NCBI RefSeq assembly: GCF_028687615.1
Contig: NZ_JAQTZU010000002.1
Span: 1-64,000 of the forward strand
DNA from: Methylovulum sp.
Lineage (GTDB): Bacteria; Pseudomonadota; Gammaproteobacteria; Methylococcales; Methylomonadaceae
Direction: 5' to 3'
Length of the DNA stretch: 64,000 bases
In this document: piece after piece, positions 58,426 to 64,000 of the stretch
How positions within the stretch are numbered: the first letter of the stretch is position 1
Layout: each line of letters opens with the position of its first letter
Program-made: the position numbers and the translations under genes
Notes under the pieces: generated by a model
The model's input: only the letters and a program-made list of their open reading frames with translations
Database searches by the model: none
Told to the model about the DNA's origin: nothing

Positions 58426-58591
58426 GGCAACTCGCAATAAATACCCCCCATGACACAAGAAAAAAATAGTCCACGAAAATCACGAAAAAAACAATCGAGT
58501 GGTGTTTTTCGTGCTTTTCGTGGACAAGTCTTTTAGCGGATTTAAGACGTTGTGCTGTGAATCTGTGGCGGTTTATTTTTTGCGGGTTACC
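58426..58591. repeat. MITE-like element, family 2, copy 2
   Basis: A 166-bp copy with ends GGCAACTCGCAATAAATACC and (reverse complement) GGTAACCCGCAAAAAATAAA, flanked by TTA at 58423-58425 and 58592-58594. The central hairpin on GTCCACGAAAATCACGAAAA is a little shorter than in copy 1. It lies between convergent nrdJb and the PBP-like gene. Confidence 0.8.
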
Positions 58592-58621
58592 TTATTGCCA
58601 GGTTTACAAAGATATTTAGGC

Positions 58622-61600
58622 TTACTGGACAGGAACCGGCGTGCTCACCAGTGGTTTGGCCGGTTTAGGTAGTGGCCTGATAATTGGCGGAGCTGTTGTT
58701 TGTGGTTTTACGGGTTTCGGCAAGGGGTTGGCGGTTTGGCGGTTCGGGACTATGGCAGGAAGCTTGATCGGCTGGCTTTGAGTCGGTTTCGGCAACGGTT
58801 TGACTATTGGCTTGCTGGTTGCCGGAATAGTTGGCTGTATTTTGATGGCTTTGGGGTTCGCTATCGCCGGTTTGGTGCTTAAACCGGTTGCTGGCAACAC
58901 GGGCGTATGGGTTGGTGTTTTGATAGTCCTGGGTTTGCTGGCAAGCGGCTTTGGTGCGGGCTTAAAGGCTCCGGTAACAGGTTTCGGGTTGGCTACAATC
59001 ACAGGAATTTTCACCAACTTGGGTTTGGGGGTTTTCCGTATCGGTTTGACAGATTCTGTTGATAGCGAAGCCGGAACCGCCATTTTTGTTTTTACATGCT
59101 TGGCCATTGTTGGGGCGACCGCTTCACTTGCAGGTTTGAGCCCTTCATTTTCCGGTGCGGTGTTGATCAACGGTGATAAAGTCGGTTTCAAATGGCGCAG
59201 GATTTGTACCGGCAAGGAGCTGGTGAAATGGTAACTGCCGGCATCTTCTCCGGTGACATAGGCTGTGATCACGCCAAAAAACCGTTCCCCGATAAAAAAT
59301 GTGAACACGGCGGCGCGGCTGATGAATTTCGATTCGATCAAGCGCCCGCCCGGTCCCCAGATTTCCTTGCGATGATCGCCTGTTCCTGTTTTTCCGCCAA
59401 CACTCAGGGGGCTGCCGGCGGCGTTGGTGTAGACGCCTTTCAAACGCGAAGCGGTGCCGCCTTCGACGACCCCGCTTAAAGCCCCTCGTGCCACTTTGGC
59501 AATTTCTGATGCGAAAAGCTGTTGGCCTTCATTTTGGGATTTGTTCAACACAGTTTCATACGGCGTGCCTTGGGCAAAGTGCAGGCTTTCGAACCTCACC
59601 ATCGGCAATTTCTTGCCGTCATTGCGCAAAATGCCCATCAATTCCGCCAGTGCGGCAGGGCGGTCGCCTGATGCGCCAATAGAGGTTGCGTAAGAGGGTG
59701 TCAATTCTTCAAAAGGGTAGCCGACTTGTTGCCAAGCCTTGTGGATGGCACGGAAGGCTTCAATTTCCAGCAAGGTCATGATGCGCCGCTGCTGGGCATT
59801 TTTCCGTCCGCTTTTGAATAACCAACGATAGACATCCTGACGCTGTTTGGCACTGGCTTCCATCACTTCATCGCGCCCGGCTTTGGGATGTTGCACCAAA
59901 TAATTGACCAACCACAATTCCAGGGGATGGATTTTGGTGATATAGCCTTGGTCTTGCAAATCAAAATGCCCTACCGTGTATTTGTCGTAAAAATCATAAA
60001 TGTCGTCATCGGATAATTGGCTATCATGTAGCCGCGCCTGCAAGAATTTTTTCAATGCCTGTTCATCGGCATCGGGATAAACCGCGCGGAACAACATAGT
60101 CAAACGTGACGGCTTGGCAAACACGCGCCCGCTCAACATGGCAAAAGCCTCATCGGGGGTTTTGTCCTTGTATTTGGCATAAAACCGCTGCAAATAGACG
60201 CTGCCCTCGCGGTCGGCAAAGCGTTGCAGATATTTTTTGCGGCGCGGGTCATCGGGGCTTTCCAGCCAGCGTGCCAAACCGTCAGGTTTATAAAGGTGGT
60301 GGTAGACAATATCACGCATCAGCCGGACGAAAACCAGATTGACCGAATCACGCAAGGCTTCACGGACAGACATGATCCTGTAGTTTTCGTCTTTGGTGAA
60401 GTTGCTGAACGTGTGCAGGCCGCCGCCGGTAAAGAAACTTTCGCCTGGACTGGCCGAATAGCGGCGGTCTAAGGCTTTGTTAAGCAGGGTTTCGAGATTG
60501 ATTTGCGGATTTGCCGTCAATTGCTCAATGACCCATTGCGAAAAATAATCACGCGGATGCAGTAGTATGGGTTTCAAAACATCCGCTGGTTTGTTTTTAT
60601 AACGTTCATAAATGTCGGTGATCAATTCCAGATAATGCACCATTGTCCGCAATTTGGCGGTCGAGCCTAAATCTATGCGTATGCCTTCGTTGATGTCCAA
60701 TGCCTGGTCGTAATTGTCGGTTTGCACCCGCAACAAATTGCCGGTTTTGCCGCGTTCGAACAGCATCAAACTGTAGATTATCGGTGCCAGCTTGCTGTTT
60801 TCACTGAGCATCCGTTTACCCAGCAAGCCCGCCGCCTTGGCATTTTCAGGCTCCCCTAAGCGGCGCAATTCCTGGTTGATGGCTTGTTGGGTATTGAAAT
60901 CCAACGTGGTTTTGACCGTCAAATCCAGCCTGTCCAGGTCATAATTGGATTTGACATTGAGTATCCTGCCAAGGCGGCTACGTAGCACGGCCTGGGTTTT
61001 TTTCTCAACGGCAAACTTGGCCGGAATGGTGCCGGATTTGGATGGACGCAGGGTCGCCTCCCGCAAGGCGGCATCACGAAGGGCGTTGGAGATCAGGCCT
61101 TTTTCCGCCAGCAGCCGTAAATGGCTATCGGTCAGATTTTGTAGCGTGTCAAATCCGCGCCCCAGCAAATAGGTCGGCCGCCTTTGCGATAATAAAATCC
61201 CCAAAACTTGCCGGTAGGCTTGTGCCTGTTGCTTACTGACGCGTGTCGTCGCCAGGGCTTTTGGATCTAACAATTTGTTGATTTCATTGAAATCAGCACC
61301 AAACCACGCGGCTAAACCATCACCTAGGCCGTGGATTTCACCGGATTTGGGTGTCGCCGAAAGCGGCATGGAATTCAGATAAGACAGGGCAATTTCTTGG
61401 CGCATGGCACGGGTGTCCGGGCCCATCAAGTAGGCCCGCACCGAGGCGGTACCCATTTGCCGGAATTTGTCGCTGATCGAGTTGGTGTAGCCATTCGGGG
61501 AATGGCGGTATTTTTCGATTTGCGTCGCCAAGGTGCTGCCACCCGGGACAGAACTGGTTGCGCCCAGTTTATGCGCCATCAATTGCAAACTCGCAAAACC

Positions 61601-62155
61601 TAAACGATCCCATTCGATAGCCGGATTGACTTGGTTATTTTGCTCGTTCAGCAATTCACGGTTTTCGATAAAGAGCAGTGTGTTGAGAATGACTGGCGGG
61701 ACGGCTTCAAAATTGGGGTAGCCATACGCGGGATAAACCGCCTTAAAAACCAGTTGGTTCCTGCGGTCAAGAATACGTAAACCGGCCTGGGTTTTTTCGT
61801 GATAAACAGTAAACAGGCCATAATCGACCAATTCCGCCATCATCGGTGAGAAATCCGCCTGTGCGGAAATGCCATAGCCTGCTTTTTTCAGGCGTTCAAT
61901 GGCGTCGGGCAATAAAATGTAGCCCAAACGTTGGTCATAGGGGCCAAATTGCGGATAACGGACGGAAGAACTCGCTCCCGGAACCAGTTTGAAACTGAGT
62001 TGTTTGCTGATTTGCGAAAGATATTGGGCCTGGTATTTGGACGTTTTTACTTCAAGGTGGATCAGCCAGGCGATGATTCCCGTTACGGCGCTCAAGACAA
62101 CCGCAATATAAATTGTCAAAATCCGCTTAATCAATGATCCGCTATTCTGCTTCAC
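58622..62155 (-). CDS. Large class A PBP-like transglycosylase/transpeptidase
   Basis: A 1177-residue peptidoglycan synthase. One membrane helix (about 10-33) is followed by a GT51 transglycosylase-like domain with G-G-S-T-L-A-T-Q-I-E-K-Y-R-H (205-218). The penicillin-binding domain has S-T-A-K (Ser498), S-V-N (604-606) and K-T-G-T (922-925), but an unusual helical, charged insertion of about 200 residues (about 620-820) separates the last two. The final 150 residues are a Lys/Pro/Thr-rich low-complexity tail. It is longer than ordinary PBP1 proteins (about 800). The activity is probable from intact motifs; specialised role unknown. Confidence 0.85.
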   Translation of the reverse strand: MKQNSGSLIKRILTIYIAVVLSAVTGIIAWLIHLEVKTSKYQAQYLSQISKQLSFKLVPGASSSVRYPQFGPYDQRLGYILLPDAIERLKKAGYGISAQADFSPMMAELVDYGLFTVYHEKTQAGLRILDRRNQLVFKAVYPAYGYPNFEAVPPVILNTLLFIENRELLNEQNNQVNPAIEWDRLGFASLQLMAHKLGATSSVPGGSTLATQIEKYRHSPNGYTNSISDKFRQMGTASVRAYLMGPDTRAMRQEIALSYLNSMPLSATPKSGEIHGLGDGLAAWFGADFNEINKLLDPKALATTRVSKQQAQAYRQVLGILLSQRRPTYLLGRGFDTLQNLTDSHLRLLAEKGLISNALRDAALREATLRPSKSGTIPAKFAVEKKTQAVLRSRLGRILNVKSNYDLDRLDLTVKTTLDFNTQQAINQELRRLGEPENAKAAGLLGKRMLSENSKLAPIIYSLMLFERGKTGNLLRVQTDNYDQALDINEGIRIDLGSTAKLRTMVHYLELITDIYERYKNKPADVLKPILLHPRDYFSQWVIEQLTANPQINLETLLNKALDRRYSASPGESFFTGGGLHTFSNFTKDENYRIMSVREALRDSVNLVFVRLMRDIVYHHLYKPDGLARWLESPDDPRRKKYLQRFADREGSVYLQRFYAKYKDKTPDEAFAMLSGRVFAKPSRLTMLFRAVYPDADEQALKKFLQARLHDSQLSDDDIYDFYDKYTVGHFDLQDQGYITKIHPLELWLVNYLVQHPKAGRDEVMEASAKQRQDVYRWLFKSGRKNAQQRRIMTLLEIEAFRAIHKAWQQVGYPFEELTPSYATSIGASGDRPAALAELMGILRNDGKKLPMVRFESLHFAQGTPYETVLNKSQNEGQQLFASEIAKVARGALSGVVEGGTASRLKGVYTNAAGSPLSVGGKTGTGDHRKEIWGPGGRLIESKFISRAAVFTFFIGERFFGVITAYVTGEDAGSYHFTSSLPVQILRHLKPTLSPLINTAPENEGLKPASEAVAPTMAKHVKTKMAVPASLSTESVKPIRKTPKPKLVKIPVIVANPKPVTGAFKPAPKPLASKPRTIKTPTHTPVLPATGLSTKPAIANPKAIKIQPTIPATSKPIVKPLPKPTQSQPIKLPAIVPNRQTANPLPKPVKPQTTAPPIIRPLPKPAKPLVSTPVPVQ

Positions 62156-62228
62156 GCGGCATTTCCGTCAACAGCTAAAGCCATATCCCAATAGCACAGG
62201 CGATACTGGCTTTGCAACAGGTCGCTTA

Positions 62229-62366
62229 GAACGTGTTTTAAAAGCGTCGCGAGCGGTTCGATTGCAAGGCGCACGGAGTGGAAAAACCGGAGTGTACTGG
62301 AGTACATGAGGATTTTGAGCACCCAACGCCGCAATCGAACCGCGTAGCAGCTTTTAAAACACGTTC
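62229..62366. repeat. MITE-like element, family 4
   Basis: A 138-bp element with perfect 17-bp ends GAACGTGTTTTAAAAGC in inverted orientation and inner complementary words (GCGGTTCGATTG/CAATCGAACCGC). It is flanked by direct TTA at 62226-62228 and 62367-62369. It fills the gap between the PBP-like gene and holA. A 12-bp piece of the end, GAACGTGTTTTA, recurs alone near 41426. Confidence 0.75.
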
Positions 62367-62389
62367 TTAGTAATTTCATAGGGTTATAG

Positions 62390-63415
62390 TCAGCCTATAG
62401 TTGCCATAACGGGTACGGAAGCGAACATTAAGCACAGCGTCCTCAGTGTTTCCCAAACATCACCGGCTTGTTGGCCTTTGCTTTGCCGGTCGGCTTTAGC
62501 ACTTAACACCAGTAGCTGGTTCAAATCTTTATCGCTTAGTCTTTGCAAGGCTTCACCCACCAGTTGCCTGCGTTTGTCCCAGATCTGATTGTTCCGGTAA
62601 GCAGTGTCCTGGCTATGCCCTTGCGTCATCGCCCATCTGATTTTTATTAGCGTCCTGGCTTCACGCATGATCGCCCACAACACCACGGGCGGCGCAATTC
62701 CTTCGGCGTGTAGTCCTGATAGTATTTTTAAGATTCGGTTGGTTTTGCCAGCCAAGATGCTGTCCATCAATTTAAAAACATCATAACGGGAACTGTCGGC
62801 AACGGCGGTTTCGATTTGCTGTACAGTCAATGTGCCGTCGCCGTATAGCACATACAATTTTTCGATTTCCTGGGCCGCCGCCAACAAATTGCCTTCAACC
62901 CGCGATGCCAACAAGCGCAAACCTGGTTGTCCGGTTTGCAAGCCGCGTTGGGATAGGCGTTGTTGTAACCAGCGCAACAAGTCCTGGCCTTCCAGGGGCC
63001 AAACTTGTATGACGGCACCGGCGTTATCTAACGCCTGAAACCATTTTGTTTTTAACGATTCTTTGCCCAGTTTCCCCGAAGTCATCAGTAATAGCGTCGA
63101 TTCGGGCAGGTGTGCGCAATACGCCGTCAAGGCTTTCGCGCCTTCCATTCCTGGGGTGCTGGAAGACAGCCGTAATTCAATGATTTGTTTATCGGCAAAA
63201 ATGGACATGGAGTCCGCCGCCAGGCTTAATTGATTCCAGGCAAAACCCGTATCCACGGTAAACAGTTCCCGCGAGGTGAAACCGGCTTGCCGTGCCGCCA
63301 CGCGGATGGCATCCGCCGCTTCGCCGATCTGCAAGGGTTCATCGCCGCTGATAAAATAAACCGCCGCCAGACCTTTTTGCAAAGCGGTGTTCAGTTGCCC
63401 TGGTTTAAGCTGCAT
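62390..63415 (-). CDS. holA: DNA polymerase III delta subunit
   Basis: A 341-residue clamp-loader subunit that opens the sliding clamp. The N-terminus M-Q-L-K-P-G-Q-L-N-T-A-L and V-Y-F-I-S-G-D-E-P-L-Q-I-G-E are typical HolA. R-L-L-A-S-R-V-E-G-N-L-L-A-A-A-Q-E-I-E-K-L and the C-terminal collar domain follow. Length normal (343 in E. coli). It follows lptE by 3 bp in the conserved leuS-lptE-holA operon. Downstream, nadD, often next, is not present. Confidence 0.96.
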   Translation of the reverse strand: MQLKPGQLNTALQKGLAAVYFISGDEPLQIGEAADAIRVAARQAGFTSRELFTVDTGFAWNQLSLAADSMSIFADKQIIELRLSSSTPGMEGAKALTAYCAHLPESTLLLMTSGKLGKESLKTKWFQALDNAGAVIQVWPLEGQDLLRWLQQRLSQRGLQTGQPGLRLLASRVEGNLLAAAQEIEKLYVLYGDGTLTVQQIETAVADSSRYDVFKLMDSILAGKTNRILKILSGLHAEGIAPPVVLWAIMREARTLIKIRWAMTQGHSQDTAYRNNQIWDKRRQLVGEALQRLSDKDLNQLLVLSAKADRQSKGQQAGDVWETLRTLCLMFASVPVMATIG

Positions 63416-63418
63416 TAT

Positions 63419-63913
63419 TTATTTGCTATTGGCTACCAATACGACCCGGATACGGTCAAGCATCATCCGCACGGCCTGATGCACCATTTCATTGCGGATG
63501 ACCTGTTGTTCGTTGTCCTTAGCCACCATGTCCTGCTGGTCATTAAAATATTCCCTTTTTATTTCAATTGGCTGGTTTTCCATCAATACGGTGTTGTCGG
63601 ATTTTACCAAGCCATATTGTAGCCGGTAATACAATTCCAGTTCATTGGAACGGCCTCTGGCACTCAGCGACAAGACCCGTTGGTCGCTATTTTCATTGGC
63701 GATTTTGATGATGGTGCCGGCAGCTTCCGGGGTGGCTGTGAGTTCACCGGATGCCGTCCGCAAAACTTTCCTGAACTGTTCCCGTAACGGTATGGACGCT
63801 CCTTCCAAATAGACTTTTTTCAAGCCTTCAGGTAAGTCTACCGCGCCACGCAAATGGTAACCGCAGGCGTTGACCAGCAAAGCAAAAACAAGGATAAAAA
63901 TTTTGGGTGGCAT
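63419..63913 (-). CDS. lptE: LPS-assembly lipoprotein LptE
   Basis: A 164-residue outer-membrane lipoprotein that plugs the LptD barrel during lipopolysaccharide insertion. The signal ends L-V-N-A-C-G-Y-H-L-R-G (Cys17), the family hallmark. A moderately conserved alpha/beta domain follows. It lies between leuS (17 bp) and holA (3 bp), the standard order. Confidence 0.95.
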   Translation of the reverse strand: MPPKIFILVFALLVNACGYHLRGAVDLPEGLKKVYLEGASIPLREQFRKVLRTASGELTATPEAAGTIIKIANENSDQRVLSLSARGRSNELELYYRLQYGLVKSDNTVLMENQPIEIKREYFNDQQDMVAKDNEQQVIRNEMVHQAVRMMLDRIRVVLVANSK

Positions 63914-63930
63914 CTCGGCTCAGTTCTCTG

Positions 63931-64000
63931 TTAAATAACGATATTAACCAGTTTATTAGGAACAACAATGACTTTTTTGATAGCCGCACCGTCGATAAAG
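63931..64000 (-). CDS. leuS: Leucyl-tRNA synthetase, C-terminal end (partial)
   Basis: On the minus strand an open frame enters from the right edge and stops at TAA 63931-63933. It gives D-G-A-A-I-K-K-V-I-V-V-P-N-K-L-V-N-I-V-I, the normal closing pattern of LeuRS. The rest lies outside the window. Its position directly before lptE-holA supports the call. Confidence 0.9.
   Translation of the reverse strand, partial: FIDGAAIKKVIVVPNKLVNIVI

Noticed and set aside
62152-62379. 75-codon minus-strand frame
   Set aside because: It is mostly the translated family 4 inverted-repeat element.

Overview
The window looks like chromosome of a gammaproteobacterial methanotroph, most likely order Methylococcales. 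The clearest pointer is a bacterial methenyl-H4MPT cyclohydrolase (mch, 7775-8758) beside an ATP-grasp gene, in the same window as a complete NAD-linked formate dehydrogenase operon (fds, 21360-27932). The remaining housekeeping genes (spoT-rpoZ, dnaJ-dapB, argB/dut/coaBC, proC-yggT, leuS-lptE-holA) are of ordinary gammaproteobacterial type. The taxonomic call is an inference from gene content; no rRNA gene is present.

Layout. 1-3.4 kb is accessory: the 3' end of an IS630-type transposase, a TPR lipoprotein and an exported protein with a caspase/CHAT-like His-Gly...Cys pattern. 3.4-9.9 kb, all on the minus strand, holds spoT, rpoZ, pgk, a thioredoxin-fold gene, mch and the ATP-grasp gene. 10.3-18.3 kb has sulfite reductase with its DUF934 partner, the NhaD antiporter, AmpG, dnaJ-dapB and a cold-shock gene. 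18.3-22 kb has rlmG, EF-P-like efpL and a soluble RnfB-like ferredoxin. 21.4-27.9 kb is the fdsG-fdsB-[vapBC]-fdsA-fdhD-fdsD operon, with a toxin-antitoxin pair inserted in mid-operon. 28-30.2 kb has purK-purE and tRNA-Asp(GTC).

30.3-39.9 kb has a TetR regulator, lplT, a PP2C phosphatase/Ser-Thr kinase pair, an Aas-like acyltransferase-synthetase and the malic enzyme-phosphotransacetylase fusion maeB. 40-51 kb is mostly envelope and unknown genes: DUF202, a lipoprotein, an MscK-type channel, exported DUF2252, DUF1499, GNAT, and a tight glycosyltransferase/SDR/spore-photoproduct-lyase-like cluster. 51-58.4 kb has proC-yggT, an exported DUF4124 protein, argB, an orphan AlgC-type membrane sensor module, dut, coaBC with no AUG start, and an orphan nrdJb preceded by two NrdR-box-like sites. 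58.6-64 kb has a 1177-residue class A PBP-like protein, holA, lptE and the 3' end of leuS.

The strongest signal not explained by genes is a set of small non-coding inverted-repeat elements in the gaps. At least three families with unrelated termini are each flanked by a direct TTA (TAA in the other orientation), which suggests MITE-like elements mobilised by one or more transposases with a 3-bp TWA target. One copy interrupts a tandem repeat, and one sits inside another palindromic element. A further palindrome family centred on ATTGTTTCATAAG does not share this target. No system of wholly novel type could be demonstrated; the best candidates for a closer look are the inverted-repeat set, the exported His/Cys protein, the NrdR-box/NrdJb pair, the AlgC-less sensor and the vapBC-interrupted formate dehydrogenase operon.
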